From: Bryobacterales bacterium
GTDB taxonomy: Bacteria > Acidobacteriota > Terriglobia > Bryobacterales > Bryobacteraceae
Reading direction: 5' to 3'
DNA: 64,000 nucleotides
Assembly (NCBI GenBank): GCA_020847045.1
Contig: JADLCT010000052.1
Span: forward strand, 1 to 64,000
Positions within the stretch are counted from its first letter, which is position 1. Every line of letters starts with the position of its first letter. Of the stretch, positions 17,047-28,268 are shown in pieces. The position numbers and the translations under genes were made by a program. The notes under the pieces were generated by a model. The model did not search any database, was not told the origin of the DNA, and saw nothing but the letters and a program-made list of their open reading frames with translations.

Positions 17047-17642
17047 TCCCCGGCCGGCTCCCAATACCGTTCACCCGCGCAGGCGCGGCACAGAGTCCGC
17101 CCATCTTTCATCACCTCGCGCTGGAAGTTAATCCCCTCGCCGCATTCGGCGCAGGCCACGCGAGCCGACTTGAAGCCGGGCAGATCCTCGGGGCCGACGC
17201 GCACGCGCACCCACTGCGCCGAAAACAGATCGGAAACCGGCATCACGCCATACGCCCGCACCTGCTGCTGGCCCGGGCCGCTCGCATCGGGAAACATTTC
17301 CTTTGCTTTTTGTTTGGAAGATTCGAGCGCCACCACGCGCACCGCACGGCCCGTTTCCAGGTCGCAAAATGTGGCGGCCATCTTACCCCAATCGCGGAAC
17401 TTAAGCGCCCGCTTGCCCAGGCGGCAGCCGGTCACCACGCCGATGGCGTCGGTGGCGCAACGGTCGATCTCGACAAACGTCACCAGGCGCTTGCGGTCAC
17501 GGCCAGTGGGGTCGCCAAGGCCCAGCAACTCGAGCCCGTGCATGGCCATGCGGAGTCCGAGAATCTGGCCCGCGCAGATGTGTCCGTGCACGCGCGCGGC
17601 CATTTCAATGTATTGCTCCAGGGAAAGCATCGCTGCTTCCAT
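17043..17642 (-). CDS. FmdE family protein (formylmethanofuran dehydrogenase subunit E-like)
   Basis: This 199-residue protein has the FmdE domain: [15 protein letters not shown] near residues 19-33 with His/Cys ligands, then [37 protein letters not shown]. The C-terminal zinc ribbon has CAECGEGI and CRACAG Cys pairs at about 163-187, resembling DksA/TraR-type fingers. FmdE proteins accompany molybdenum or tungsten enzymes, but their role outside methanogens is unclear. It lies 13 nt after modC and overlaps thiE. No formylmethanofuran dehydrogenase catalytic subunit is nearby. A second ATG five codons in is equally possible as start. Confidence 0.87.
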   Translation of the reverse strand: MEAAMLSLEQYIEMAARVHGHICAGQILGLRMAMHGLELLGLGDPTGRDRKRLVTFVEIDRCATDAIGVVTGCRLGKRALKFRDWGKMAATFCDLETGRAVRVVALESSKQKAKEMFPDASGPGQQQVRAYGVMPVSDLFSAQWVRVRVGPEDLPGFKSARVACAECGEGINFQREVMKDGRTLCRACAGERYWEPAGE

Positions 17643-17655
17643 CCTACGAGCCTCG

Positions 17656-18729
17656 TCACAGGGCGCGCAATTCGCCGGGCGGGATCTCGATCAGCCATTC
17701 CCGCGTCGAAGCCATCGCGGCGAACTCTTCGCGGGGCACCTCGGCGCGCAGTCCGTTGGTGAACTCCAACCGGATGCCACGTGGCAACTCGATGGTCCGC
17801 GCGAGTGTGGCCGGAATCTGGTTGGCTCCGGCGCGTTGCCCCTCCCGCGGGGCCGCCTTCACGCGCTCGGGCAGCACATACACCCACACATGGTCACCCT
17901 TGAATTTTCCCGGCAGGTAAGGCGCCGACAGTTCATGCTCGCCCATACGCAGACGGCTGGTCCTCGCGCCCGGATCGAGAGAGCGCACCTCGGCCGGGAA
18001 CAGATCATAGACGCCGAGCAGCCTCGCCACGTCCAGGCTCGCCGGCTGCTCCACAATGCTTTCCGGCGTGCCGCTTTGGACAATGCGGCCATCGCGCACT
18101 ACATGCATATGGTCGCCCAGCGCGAAGCACTCCTCCAAGTCGTGCGTCACCAGCACCACGGGGAGCTGAAACCCCTCGCGCACCTCGCGGATCACCTCGT
18201 GCAGTTCCTCCCGCAGCGGCGCGTCCAAGCCCCGCGCCGGTTCATCCAGCAATACCATCCTCGGCGCGGCCAGCAGCGCGCGCGCCACAGAGCCACGCTG
18301 CCTCTGCCCGCCGCTCAACTCATGGGGGAACCGTCCGGCCACATCTTCCAAATGGAACCGCTCCAGCATCTCCTGCACCTTGCGGTGCCGCTCCAGCCGG
18401 GGCAGGCGTTCGGCGGCGAAGCCCAGGTTGGCCCGCAGACTCATGTGAGGAAACAGAGCGTAGTTCTGGAAGACGTAGCCACACTGCCGCTCACGGGGCG
18501 GCAGACACACGCCGCTGGCGCCGTCAAAGAGCAACCGGCCATCCAGTTCGATGCGTCCGGCCCCGGGGCGCAGGAATCCGGCGATGCATTCAAGGGTCAG
18601 CGTCTTGCCGGAGCCGCTGGGCCCAAACAGAACGGTTACGCCCGCACCGGCCGTGAACTCCAGATCGAGCGTGAAGGCCGCCGAACCCGGAGCGGCGGCG
18701 AACTGTTTCTGAATGCGGACCGAAATCAT
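17656..18729 (-). CDS. modC: molybdate ABC transporter ATP-binding protein
   Basis: This 357-residue ABC ATPase has Walker A GPSGSGKT, the Q-loop YVFQNYALFPHMSLRANLGF, signature LSGGQRQRGSVARALL, Walker B MVLLDEPARGLD and the switch His in VTHDLEE. The C-terminal 130 residues form a regulatory region comparable in place to the TOBE/Mop part of ModC. Specificity for molybdate is inferred from the ModB partner, with which it shares an ATGA overlap, and from the adjacent FmdE gene; sulfate-type relatives cannot be fully excluded. An upstream in-frame ATG at 18768 is rejected because the overlap start matches homologues. Confidence 0.88.
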   Translation of the reverse strand: MISVRIQKQFAAAPGSAAFTLDLEFTAGAGVTVLFGPSGSGKTLTLECIAGFLRPGAGRIELDGRLLFDGASGVCLPPRERQCGYVFQNYALFPHMSLRANLGFAAERLPRLERHRKVQEMLERFHLEDVAGRFPHELSGGQRQRGSVARALLAAPRMVLLDEPARGLDAPLREELHEVIREVREGFQLPVVLVTHDLEECFALGDHMHVVRDGRIVQSGTPESIVEQPASLDVARLLGVYDLFPAEVRSLDPGARTSRLRMGEHELSAPYLPGKFKGDHVWVYVLPERVKAAPREGQRAGANQIPATLARTIELPRGIRLEFTNGLRAEVPREEFAAMASTREWLIEIPPGELRAL

Positions 18730-19394
18730 CGCGCCGCCTGCCGTGCTTGCAGCCGGTTGGCCAGCCAAAGGATGCCCAAGGCCATCGCCGAAACGGCCAG
18801 AACGAGCGCCCGCGCCGCTGCGCCGTTGCCCGACTCCACGGCGTCATAGATCGCCACGGCCACCGTCTGCGTGCGTCCGGGAATGTTGCCCGCCACCATG
18901 ATGGTGACGCCGAAATCCCCGAGCGCGCGGGCGAACGCCAGCCCCACGGCGGCCAGAATCGACCGGCTGGCCAGCGGCAGCGTCACACGCACGAACAGAC
19001 GCCACTCCGAGGCCCCCAGCGTTCGCGCCGCCCGTTCGTAGTCGTGATCCACGCTCTCCAACGCCGCGCGTGCCGACTTGATCAACAGCGGCGCCGAGTG
19101 CAGCACCGCCGCCAAGACGGCCGCCTGCCAGGTGAACACAAGGGGAGCGCCCCACACCGCCTCCCAGGCGCGTCCGAACCAGCTTTCGCGGCCTATGACC
19201 ACCAACAGGTAGTAGCCGAGCACCGTTGGCGGCAGCACCAGCGGCAGCGTCACCGCGGCGTCCAGAGCGTCTCTGCCGCGGAAGGTGCGGTTGGCCAGCA
19301 GATAGGCCAGCCACAGGCCTGCCACGGTGGAAATCAACGTGGAAAGCGCGGCCACGCGCATACTGAGCCAGAGAGGGAACCAGTCGAGGTCCAT
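18726..19394 (-). CDS. modB: molybdate ABC transporter permease
   Basis: This 222-residue inner-membrane permease has five to six helices and the coupling EAA loop (DYERAARTLGASEWRLFVRVTLPLA) that contacts ModC. The N-terminus WFPLWLSMRVAALSTLISTVAGLWLAYLLA and the LPPTVLGYYLLVVIGRESW region are typical of ModB/CysT-type permeases. No gene for the periplasmic binding protein ModA lies in the window. The -10 TATAAT is 12 nt before the ATG. Confidence 0.9.
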   Translation of the reverse strand: MDLDWFPLWLSMRVAALSTLISTVAGLWLAYLLANRTFRGRDALDAAVTLPLVLPPTVLGYYLLVVIGRESWFGRAWEAVWGAPLVFTWQAAVLAAVLHSAPLLIKSARAALESVDHDYERAARTLGASEWRLFVRVTLPLASRSILAAVGLAFARALGDFGVTIMVAGNIPGRTQTVAVAIYDAVESGNGAAARALVLAVSAMALGILWLANRLQARQAAR

Positions 19395-19406
19395 CGGAAA
19401 CCTACC

Positions 19407-19412
19407 ATTATA
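19407..19412 (-). promoter_or_regulatory. -10 box for modB-modC-fmdE-thiE
   Basis: A consensus TATAAT on the minus strand ends 12 nt before the modB ATG, predicting a leader of about 6 nt. It is the only promoter-like element seen for this four-gene unit. I see no clear ModE-type palindrome. Confidence 0.55.
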
Positions 19413-19446
19413 GGGACGATTGAGCCGGGTTCCGCGCCTGGAATGC

Positions 19447-19452
19447 TAGACT
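19447..19452 (+). promoter_or_regulatory. -10 box, leaderless start of the 19460 gene
   Basis: TAGACT ends 7 nt before the ATG at 19460. Transcription would begin essentially at the start codon. Confidence 0.45.
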
Positions 19453-19459
19453 GGCGAAG

Positions 19460-21329
<1,870 letters not shown>

Positions 21330-21366
21330 CTTTACCAGCGCACGGGCGCCACTGGCTGTGCATGCG

Positions 21367-21394
21367 TTGACACGCCCGGCTGCGCATGTTAATT
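21367..21394 (+). promoter_or_regulatory. sigma-70-type promoter of the nuo operon
   Basis: TTGACA (21367-21372) and TTAATT (21389-21394) are 16 nt apart, with transcription predicted near 21401, about 7 nt before the nuoC ATG at 21408. No other promoter is evident until the end of the operon. Confidence 0.55.
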
Positions 21395-21407
21395 GTGGGC
21401 TTCACCA

Positions 21408-22091
21408 ATGGCGGACGCTGAGAACCCCGCTCGGGGACTACCTGATCAAACACCACCGCCCGAGGGTCCGCGGAAGGAAACGGCTGCCGCCACGCCCGCT
21501 GGCGCTGTGTCTGAAGCCGCCGCGCCCGCTGCGAAACCCGTCGCGCCGGCCGCGAAACACCCCGCCGCCAAGCCACCGGCCGAGATGGCGGCCGAGCCTT
21601 GGGAAGACGAACTAACGCGCGCCCTGGCCCAACAATTCGACAACCGAATTGAGCGTTTTGCCACTTATGTGGGGCAAAACTTCCTTGCCGCCGATTGTGC
21701 CGCGGTCTACGACATTGTGGAAGCGCTCCGGGACAAGTGGCAGTTCGACTATCTGGTGGATCTTACCGCCGTTGATTTTCCGAACCGTCCGAAGCGGTTC
21801 GAGGTGGTCTACATTCTCTATAGCTACGCGCGAAATGAACGGATTCGCTTGAAATGCGCCGTCGCGGAAGGAGAGCGCCCGCGCTCTGTAGTGGCTCTCC
21901 ACGCCACGGCGGACTGGCTGGAGCGCGAGGTGTACGACATGTTCGGCATCGAGTTCGCCCGGCATCCTGATTTGCGGCGGTTGCTGCTGCCCGAGGACTG
22001 GCAGGGATTTCCGTTGCGGCGCGACACGAACATCCTGGCCATGGATAACCAGTGGGTGCGGGAGAACCTGGGAATCGAAAGCGGACAATAA
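21408..22091 (+). CDS. nuoC: NADH-quinone oxidoreductase subunit C
   Basis: This 227-residue peripheral-arm subunit of complex I is recognised by the 30-kDa signature (ERTARERE-type: DWLEREVYDMFGIEFARHPDLRRLLLPEDWQGFPLRRD, about 179-215). The N-terminus carries an extra Ala/Pro-rich disordered extension of about 65 residues. NuoC is not fused to NuoD, which follows 3 nt later. The start is taken at the ATG at 21408, just after the predicted transcription start; a TTG at 21393 lies within the -10 box. Confidence 0.93.
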   Translation: MADAENPARGLPDQTPPPEGPRKETAAATPAGAVSEAAAPAAKPVAPAAKHPAAKPPAEMAAEPWEDELTRALAQQFDNRIERFATYVGQNFLAADCAAVYDIVEALRDKWQFDYLVDLTAVDFPNRPKRFEVVYILYSYARNERIRLKCAVAEGERPRSVVALHATADWLEREVYDMFGIEFARHPDLRRLLLPEDWQGFPLRRDTNILAMDNQWVRENLGIESGQ

Positions 22092-22094
22092 CCC

Positions 22095-23204
22095 ATGTCG
22101 CAAACCTTCCTCGATTCCAACGAACTGGTGCTCAACATGGGACCGCAGCATCCGTCCACGCACGGCGTGCTGCGGGTGATCCTGAAACTGGACGGCGAAC
22201 GGGTGAACGGCACCGAATGCGTCATCGGCTATCTGCACAGGGGCGTGGAGAAGATTGCCGAAAACCGCACCTATCAGATGTTCGCGCCGTACGTGGACCG
22301 CATGGACTATGTGGCCGCCGTGAGCAACGGTCTCGGCTATGTGCTGGCCGTGGAGCGGCTCATCAGCGTGGAGGCCACGCCGCGCGCCCAGGCCGTGCGC
22401 GTCATCCTGACCGAGCTGAACCGCATCGCCAGCCACCTGCTGTGGCTCGGTACGCACGCCCTGGACATCGGCGCCATCACGCCGCTGTTCTACACGTTGC
22501 GCGAGCGGGAAGAGGTGCTCAAGATTTTCGAGAACTACTGCGGTGCGCGGCTCACCACGCACGCCTTCCGCATTGGCGGTCTGCAGTATGAGCTCTACGA
22601 CGGCTTCGAGCGCGAGGTGAACGCCTTCTGCGACTGGTTCATTCCCAAGGTGGATGAGTACGAAGAGCTGCTGACCAACAACCGCATCTGGCGTGAACGT
22701 CTGACCGGCGTCGGCATTCTGAACGCCGCCGATTGCAAACGCTACGGCGTGACGGGCCCCGTGCTGCGCGCCGCCGGCGTCGCCTGGGACCTGCGCAAGG
22801 CGCAGCCGTACTGCGGCTATCAGAACTACGAGTTCGACATCCCCACCGGCAGTAACGCCGACACCTTCGACCGCTATGTGGTGCGCATGGAGGAGATGCG
22901 GCAAAGCGTGCGCATTATCCGCCAGGCCGTGGGCGCCATTCCCGCCGGCCCCATCATGGCCAAGGTCTCCAAGGTGTTGAAGCCGCCCGTGGGGGAGGCC
23001 TACGTTTCCATCGAAGCGCCCAAGGGCGAGTTGGGCTACTACATCGTCAGCGACGGTACACTGAATCCTTACCGGGTGCGCGTCCGCCCGCCTTCGCTCA
23101 TCAATTTGCAGGCGCTGGACCAGATGGTGCGCGGCGCGCTGGTGGCCGACGTCGTGGCCATCATCGGGACGCTGGACATCGTGCTGGGGGAAATCGACCG
23201 ATGA
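22095..23204 (+). CDS. nuoD: NADH-quinone oxidoreductase subunit D
   Basis: This 369-residue 49-kDa subunit lines the quinone pocket together with NuoB and NuoH. The quinone-headgroup segment [14 protein letters not shown], the [17 protein letters not shown] loop, and the C-terminal [13 protein letters not shown]...DIVLGEIDR are present. It lacks the four Cys of hydrogenase large subunits, as expected. It overlaps nuoI by ATGA. It should work with the downstream membrane subunits, but the NuoB partner is not in this window. Confidence 0.96.
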   Translation: MSQTFLDSNELVLNMGPQHPSTHGVLRVILKLDGERVNGTECVIGYLHRGVEKIAENRTYQMFAPYVDRMDYVAAVSNGLGYVLAVERLISVEATPRAQAVRVILTELNRIASHLLWLGTHALDIGAITPLFYTLREREEVLKIFENYCGARLTTHAFRIGGLQYELYDGFEREVNAFCDWFIPKVDEYEELLTNNRIWRERLTGVGILNAADCKRYGVTGPVLRAAGVAWDLRKAQPYCGYQNYEFDIPTGSNADTFDRYVVRMEEMRQSVRIIRQAVGAIPAGPIMAKVSKVLKPPVGEAYVSIEAPKGELGYYIVSDGTLNPYRVRVRPPSLINLQALDQMVRGALVADVVAIIGTLDIVLGEIDR

Positions 23205-23656
23205 TCGCTCTGCTGAAGAAAGTCCTCCTTGTCGACCTGCTGCGCGGGCTCTGGGTCACCTTCCGGAACCAGCATCCCAAGCATCTCTACACGGAGCAGT
23301 ATCCGCTGGAGCGCCCCAAGGTGGCCGAGCGTTTCCGCGGCGCGCCGCGCCTGAACACCAATCCGGACAACGGCGAAACGCTGTGCATCTCCTGCGACCT
23401 CTGCGCCAAGGCCTGCCCGGAGAACCTGATCGTCGTCACCAGCGTGCGCAACGAGCAGACCAAGCGCAAGGATCTGACCACGTTCACCTATGACACCTCG
23501 CGCTGCATGTTCTGCGGCCTGTGCGAGGACGCCTGCCCCGTCGATGCCCTCGAACTTACCCAGGATTTCGAGCTGGCCAGCTATACCCGCGAGGGGCTCA
23601 TCTGGGACCGGCAGATGCTCGAGGAGGGTCCGAAGCCGACGCGGTATACGCGCTGA
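23201..23656 (+). CDS. nuoI: NADH-quinone oxidoreductase subunit I
   Basis: This 151-residue ferredoxin-like subunit binds two [4Fe-4S] clusters through [12 protein letters not shown] (about 65-76) and [12 protein letters not shown] (about 103-114), the N6a/N6b type pair that passes electrons to NuoB. An N-terminal amphipathic helix should sit on the membrane. It directly follows nuoD with a four-base overlap; nuoE, F, G and H, which often separate D and I, are missing from this position. Confidence 0.96.
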   Translation: MIALLKKVLLVDLLRGLWVTFRNQHPKHLYTEQYPLERPKVAERFRGAPRLNTNPDNGETLCISCDLCAKACPENLIVVTSVRNEQTKRKDLTTFTYDTSRCMFCGLCEDACPVDALELTQDFELASYTREGLIWDRQMLEEGPKPTRYTR

Positions 23657-23665
23657 CGCGCCGCC

Positions 23666-24214
23666 ATGCTGGATACCTTCTTCTTCTACGTATTCGCGCT
23701 GCTCACCCTGGGCGGCGCCGTCGCCACGATCACCCGCCGCAGCGCCGTGCACAGCGCGCTTTCGCTGGTGGTGTCGCTGCTGGGCGTGGCCGGGCTCTAC
23801 CTGCTGCAGCAGGCCGAGTTTCTGTTCGCCGTGCAAATCGTTCTCTACATCGGCGGCATCATGGTGCTGTTCCTGTTCGTCATCATGCTGGTGAATCTGG
23901 ATGAGGCGGGCAAACAGCGCCAGTTCAACCGGCAGTGGCTGTTGGGACTGCTGGCCTGCCTGCTGGTGGGCGCTCAGATGATCTGGATGGTGCGCGGCTC
24001 CGGCGCGCTGCGGCTGCCCGAGGCGCCCGCCGCCTTGTCCACGTCCGGCGCAGCTTCGGCGGTGGGAAGCGCCGCGGGAGGCGCGGGCGGCGGCAACGTC
24101 GAGCAACTCGCCGATGTCCTGTTCCGCCAGTATCTGCTGCCGTTCGAGGTGGTCAGCCTGCTGCTGCTGGTGGCCATCGTCGGTTCGGTCATGCTGGCAA
24201 AGAAAAGTTCCTGA
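23666..24214 (+). CDS. nuoJ: NADH-quinone oxidoreductase subunit J
   Basis: This 182-residue membrane subunit has about five helices. The conserved TM3 motif QIVLYIGGIMVLFLFVIMLVN (about 55-75), with its pi-bulge Gly/Tyr region, is present. Between TM4 and TM5 is a Gly/Ala/Ser-rich loop of about 35 residues. It precedes nuoK by 7 nt, the invariable order. Confidence 0.95.
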   Translation: MLDTFFFYVFALLTLGGAVATITRRSAVHSALSLVVSLLGVAGLYLLQQAEFLFAVQIVLYIGGIMVLFLFVIMLVNLDEAGKQRQFNRQWLLGLLACLLVGAQMIWMVRGSGALRLPEAPAALSTSGAASAVGSAAGGAGGGNVEQLADVLFRQYLLPFEVVSLLLLVAIVGSVMLAKKSS

Positions 24215-24221
24215 GGCCGTC

Positions 24222-24533
24222 ATGTTGCATCCGATCACCACCAACCACTACCTGATGCTGAGCGCGGCGCTGCTGCTCATCGGCACGCTGGGCGTGCTCA
24301 CGCGGCGCAACATCGTCGTCGTGCTCATGTCGATCGAGCTCATTCTGAACGCCGTCAACATCAACCTGGTGGCCATGGCCCGCTACTGGCAGAACCTGCA
24401 GGGCCAGGTCTTCGCCATCTTCGTCATCACCGTGGCCGTAGCCGAGGCCGCCATCGGATTGGGCATTCTGATTGCTTTGTTCCGCAACAAGGAGACGGTG
24501 CAGGCCGACGAAATCGACCTGTTGAAGTGGTAG
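24222..24533 (+). CDS. nuoK: NADH-quinone oxidoreductase subunit K
   Basis: This 103-residue, three-helix subunit (MrpC-like) has the conserved Glu in MSIELILNAVNINLVA and a second Glu in TVAVAEAAIGLGILIALF. Both lie in the proton path of the membrane arm. The start at 24222 gives the standard length; the longer upstream frame runs through nuoJ and is not used. Confidence 0.96.
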   Translation: MLHPITTNHYLMLSAALLLIGTLGVLTRRNIVVVLMSIELILNAVNINLVAMARYWQNLQGQVFAIFVITVAVAEAAIGLGILIALFRNKETVQADEIDLLKW

Positions 24534-24546
24534 CCGGAACGACACG

Positions 24547-26697
24547 ATGAACTTCCTCGATCTGATCTGGCTCATCCCTCTATTCCCGCTGGCCGGCGCG
24601 GCGGCGATGCTGCTCATCGGCCGGCGTCTCGATCCGCAGGGCGCCTCGGCTGTCGCGCTGGCACACGGGCTGGGCGAGCCCGAGGCGCATGGCCATCATC
24701 ACCACCCCTTCGCCTCCACGCGCCGTCTGATCGCCTATCTCTCGCCCGGCGCCGTCCTGCTCAGCTTCCTGTTTTCGATGGGCGCCGTGGTCCAACTGGC
24801 TTCCCTCGAACACCGCTCGCACGAGGTCGTTCTCTACACCTGGATCTCCGGACTGCCGTTCCACACCGCCACTGGCGCACTGTCCACCTTCACCGCCGAC
24901 TGGGGTTTCCTTCTCGATCCGCTCAGCTCGGTAATGATCCTGGTGATCACCGGCATTGGCTTCCTCATTCATATCTACGCCACCGGCTATATGGCGCACG
25001 ACGGCGGTTACTACCGCTTCTTCGGTTATCTCAACCTGTTCGTCTTTTTCATGCTGACGCTGGTTCTGGCGAACAACTACGCGCTGCTGTTCGCCGGATG
25101 GGAAGGCGTGGGGCTGTGCAGCTACCTGCTGATCGGTTTTTACTTCCACAAGAAATCAGCGAGCGACGCGGCCAACAAGGCGTTCATTGTGAACCGCGTC
25201 GGCGACGCCGGGTTCCTGATCGGCATGTTCCTTTTGCTGAGCCTCACCGGCACGCTGCGCTTCACACAGATGAACGAGTTGCTCACCAGCGGCGCGTTCA
25301 CCGCCGAAACAGCCGGCTTTGGCGCGCTCAGTGTGGCAGCGCTCTGCCTGTTCGCCGGCGCCACGGGCAAGTCGGCGCAACTGCCGCTGTATGTCTGGCT
25401 GCCGGACGCCATGGAGGGCCCCACGCCGGTATCCGCGCTCATTCACGCGGCCACGATGGTCACGGCGGGTGTCTACATGGTGGCGCGCTCGCACGTGCTC
25501 TACGCGCTGACACCGGAAACCAGCGCCATCGTCATGGGCACCGGAGCGGTTACGGCTATCTTGGCCGCTTCCATCGCGCTGGTCCAGAACGACATCAAAC
25601 GCGTGCTCGCCTACTCCACGGTTTCGCAGCTCGGCTTCATGTTCATGGCGGCCGGGGCGGGCGCTTACTGGGTGGCCGTCTTCCACCTCTACACGCACGC
25701 CTTCTTCAAGGCCCTGCTTTTCCTCGGTTCGGGATCGGTGATTCATGCCATGTCCGGCGAGCAGGACATGCGCCGCATGGGCGCGCTCAAGGACAAAATT
25801 CCCACCACGTTCCGCACCATGTTCGCCGGTTCGGTGGCCATTGCCGGCATCCCCGGATTGGCCGGATTCTTCTCGAAGGATGAGATCCTCTGGCAGGTGT
25901 TCAGTTCGCCGGGCGGTTCGCTGGCCGTCTACGCCGTTGGCCTGATCACAGCCGCCATGACCGCCTTCTACATGTGGCGTCTCATGTTCATGACCTTCTA
26001 TGGCGAGCCGCGTATGGATGCTGAGACGGCCCGGCGCATCCACGAGTCGCCCGCCTCCATGACGCTGCCGCTTGTCGTGCTCGCCGCCGGCAGCGTGGTT
26101 GCCGGCTGGATCGGCGCCCCCAAGCTGTGGAGCTTCCTGCCGGACTCCTTCCGCGCCTTCGAACACTGGCTCATGCCCGTGTTCACGCATGGCGCGCCGC
26201 GGGCGGCGGCCGGCCACGAAGCCGCGCACCACGACGCCGGACTCGAATGGGCGCTGATGGCGCTCAGCGTGGCCATCGCCCTGGGGGGCATCCTGCTCGC
26301 ACGCTCGCTGTACGGGAATCGCTGGACGGTGGATCCCATCGAATCGCTCACCGGCCCTTTGCACAAACCGCTGCGGAACAAGTGGTACGTCGATGAGGTC
26401 TACACTTTCCTCTTCATCGACGGACTGGCCAAGGGCGGCGGACGCCTGCTGGGCGTCTTCGACCGCGGCGTCATCGATGGCGGCGTGAACGGCTCCGGCT
26501 GGCTGGCGCGATTTGCTTCGCGAGTCTCCATCTGGTGGGACACCTGGATCATTGACGGCGCCATCCGCCTGTCGGCGCTGCTGGCCCAGGCCGCCTCGTT
26601 CCCCATGCGCCTGGCGCAAACCGGACAGGTGCAAACCTACGCCACCGTGTTTCTGCTGGGCGTGGCGCTGTTTCTCGGTTGGAGGTGGTTCGCGTGA
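24547..26697 (+). CDS. nuoL: NADH-quinone oxidoreductase subunit L
   Basis: This 716-residue distal antiporter-like subunit has about 16 helices. The TM5 Glu in FAGWEGVGLCSYLLIGFY and the broken-helix Lys segment TGKSAQLPLYVWLPDAMEGPTPVSALIHAATMV are present, as is the C-terminal lateral helix region. Two His-rich loops occur: residues about 42-60 (HGHHHH) and about 555-575 (HEAAHHDAG). The second is common in NuoL; the first is less usual. The stop codon overlaps the nuoM GTG as GTGA. Confidence 0.96.
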   Translation: MNFLDLIWLIPLFPLAGAAAMLLIGRRLDPQGASAVALAHGLGEPEAHGHHHHPFASTRRLIAYLSPGAVLLSFLFSMGAVVQLASLEHRSHEVVLYTWISGLPFHTATGALSTFTADWGFLLDPLSSVMILVITGIGFLIHIYATGYMAHDGGYYRFFGYLNLFVFFMLTLVLANNYALLFAGWEGVGLCSYLLIGFYFHKKSASDAANKAFIVNRVGDAGFLIGMFLLLSLTGTLRFTQMNELLTSGAFTAETAGFGALSVAALCLFAGATGKSAQLPLYVWLPDAMEGPTPVSALIHAATMVTAGVYMVARSHVLYALTPETSAIVMGTGAVTAILAASIALVQNDIKRVLAYSTVSQLGFMFMAAGAGAYWVAVFHLYTHAFFKALLFLGSGSVIHAMSGEQDMRRMGALKDKIPTTFRTMFAGSVAIAGIPGLAGFFSKDEILWQVFSSPGGSLAVYAVGLITAAMTAFYMWRLMFMTFYGEPRMDAETARRIHESPASMTLPLVVLAAGSVVAGWIGAPKLWSFLPDSFRAFEHWLMPVFTHGAPRAAAGHEAAHHDAGLEWALMALSVAIALGGILLARSLYGNRWTVDPIESLTGPLHKPLRNKWYVDEVYTFLFIDGLAKGGGRLLGVFDRGVIDGGVNGSGWLARFASRVSIWWDTWIIDGAIRLSALLAQAASFPMRLAQTGQVQTYATVFLLGVALFLGWRWFA

Positions 26698-28268
26698 GTC
26701 CGCTCAGCCTCGCCCTGTGGACGCCGCTGGCCTGCCTCGCCGTGCTGCTGGCGATTCCGTCCTCGCAAAAAGCGGCCATCAAGTTATGGGCCAATGTCTC
26801 GGCGCTGCTCGGCCTGGCCGCCATACTGCCGCTGCTCGCCGGTTTTGACAAGACCAACGGCGGCTTCCAGTTTGTCGAACGCGCTCCGTGGGTGCCCTCG
26901 CTGGGCGTGCAATACTACATCGGCGTTGATGGCATCAGTCTGCTGTTGATGGCGCTCACCGCCGTCACCGCCGTCGTGGCCACGCTCTCCAGTTGGAACG
27001 CCATCGAGGACCGCGTGAAGCAGTATTACGCCATGCTGCTGCTGCTGCAGGTGGGCATGCTGGGCGTCTTCGCCTCACTGGACTTCATCCTCTTTTACGT
27101 CTTCTGGGAACTGGTGCTGGTGCCCATGTACTTCCTGATCGGCGTCTGGGGCGGCCCGCGCAAGCTTTACGCGGCGCTCAAATTTTTCCTCTACACGCTG
27201 ACGGGCAGCGTGCTCATGCTGCTCGGCATCCTCACGCTGTTCTTCCAGCATTGGTCGCAGTCCGGCGCGCCCACCTTTGCCATCGACGCCCTGCTCGGCC
27301 TGTCCATGCCCTTCTGGATGCAGCAGTGGGTGTTCTGGGCGCTGTTCATCGGTTTCGCCATCAAGGTGCCCATGTTCCCGTTCCACACCTGGCTGCCCGA
27401 CGCGCACACGGAGGCGCCCACGGCCGGCTCGGTGATCCTGGCCGCCGTGCTGCTCAAGATGGGAACCTATGGCTTTCTCCGTTTCTCCCTGCCGCTGCTG
27501 CCGGATGCCTCCATCGACCGCACGATCGTCCAGGTGCTGGTTGGCCTGTCCATCACGGGTATCCTCTACGGCGCGCTGGTGTGCCTGATGCAGAAGGACT
27601 GGAAGCGGCTGGTCGCCTATTCTTCGGTGAGCCACCTCGGCTTCTGTACGCTGGGCATCTTCTCGCTGAATCCGAACGGCATCGCCGGCAGCGTGATGCA
27701 GCAGTTGAACCACGGCATCTCCACCGGCATGCTCTTCCTGGTGGTGGGCGTGATGTATGAACGCCGCCACACGCGCGAGATCAGCGAGTACGGCGGACTG
27801 GCGCACCGCATGCCGCTTTTTGCCACCGTGTTCGCCTTCGCCGTGCTCAGTTCGGCCGGTCTCCCGCTGCTGAACGGCTTCGTGGGCGAGTTCACCATTC
27901 TGCAGGGAGCTTTCGAAGCCAGCCGCCTCGCGGCCTCCCTGGCCGTGATCGGCGTCATCCTGGGCGCGGCCTATCTGCTCTGGCTGTATCAACGCACCAC
28001 GCTCGGACAGATCACCAACATGAAGAACAACCACCTGCCCGATCTCAGTCCGCGCGAGTTGGCCGTCTTCGCCCCGCTGGTCATTTGGGCCTTCTCGATC
28101 GGCCTCTATCCGAAGCCATACTTTGAGATGATCGAACGCCCGGTGGCGAGAATCGTCGAGCGCGTCCGGCCCGGATACTTCCAGGAGCGTCCGCAGGCGC
28201 CCGCGCTGGCCGAACTCGATCCGGCCGCGGCGCCCGCCATCCGGCTTCAGGCGGGAGGCGCGCGATGA
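26694..28268 (+). CDS. nuoM: NADH-quinone oxidoreductase subunit M
   Basis: This 524-residue antiporter-like subunit has about 14 helices, with TM5 Glu in FYVFWELVLVPMYFLIGVWGG and the Lys-containing FAIKVPMFPFHTWLPDAHTEAPTAGSVILA segment. The start is GTG at 26694, with GGAGG at 26681-26685; the TTG at 26679 would put the ribosome-binding site inside the coding region. It forms GTGA with nuoL and ATGA with nuoN. Confidence 0.96.
   Translation: MSPLSLALWTPLACLAVLLAIPSSQKAAIKLWANVSALLGLAAILPLLAGFDKTNGGFQFVERAPWVPSLGVQYYIGVDGISLLLMALTAVTAVVATLSSWNAIEDRVKQYYAMLLLLQVGMLGVFASLDFILFYVFWELVLVPMYFLIGVWGGPRKLYAALKFFLYTLTGSVLMLLGILTLFFQHWSQSGAPTFAIDALLGLSMPFWMQQWVFWALFIGFAIKVPMFPFHTWLPDAHTEAPTAGSVILAAVLLKMGTYGFLRFSLPLLPDASIDRTIVQVLVGLSITGILYGALVCLMQKDWKRLVAYSSVSHLGFCTLGIFSLNPNGIAGSVMQQLNHGISTGMLFLVVGVMYERRHTREISEYGGLAHRMPLFATVFAFAVLSSAGLPLLNGFVGEFTILQGAFEASRLAASLAVIGVILGAAYLLWLYQRTTLGQITNMKNNHLPDLSPRELAVFAPLVIWAFSIGLYPKPYFEMIERPVARIVERVRPGYFQERPQAPALAELDPAAAPAIRLQAGGAR

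Noticed and set aside
16393-18849. A very long open frame (818 codons) on the plus strand across thiE, fmdE and modC.
   Set aside because: It is antisense to three clear gene families with overlapping starts and stops; it is a GC-rich shadow frame with no recognisable domain.
25156-26634. A 492-codon minus-strand frame inside nuoL.
   Set aside because: It is the antisense shadow of a well-conserved membrane protein, rich in Arg, His and Gly, without domain similarity.
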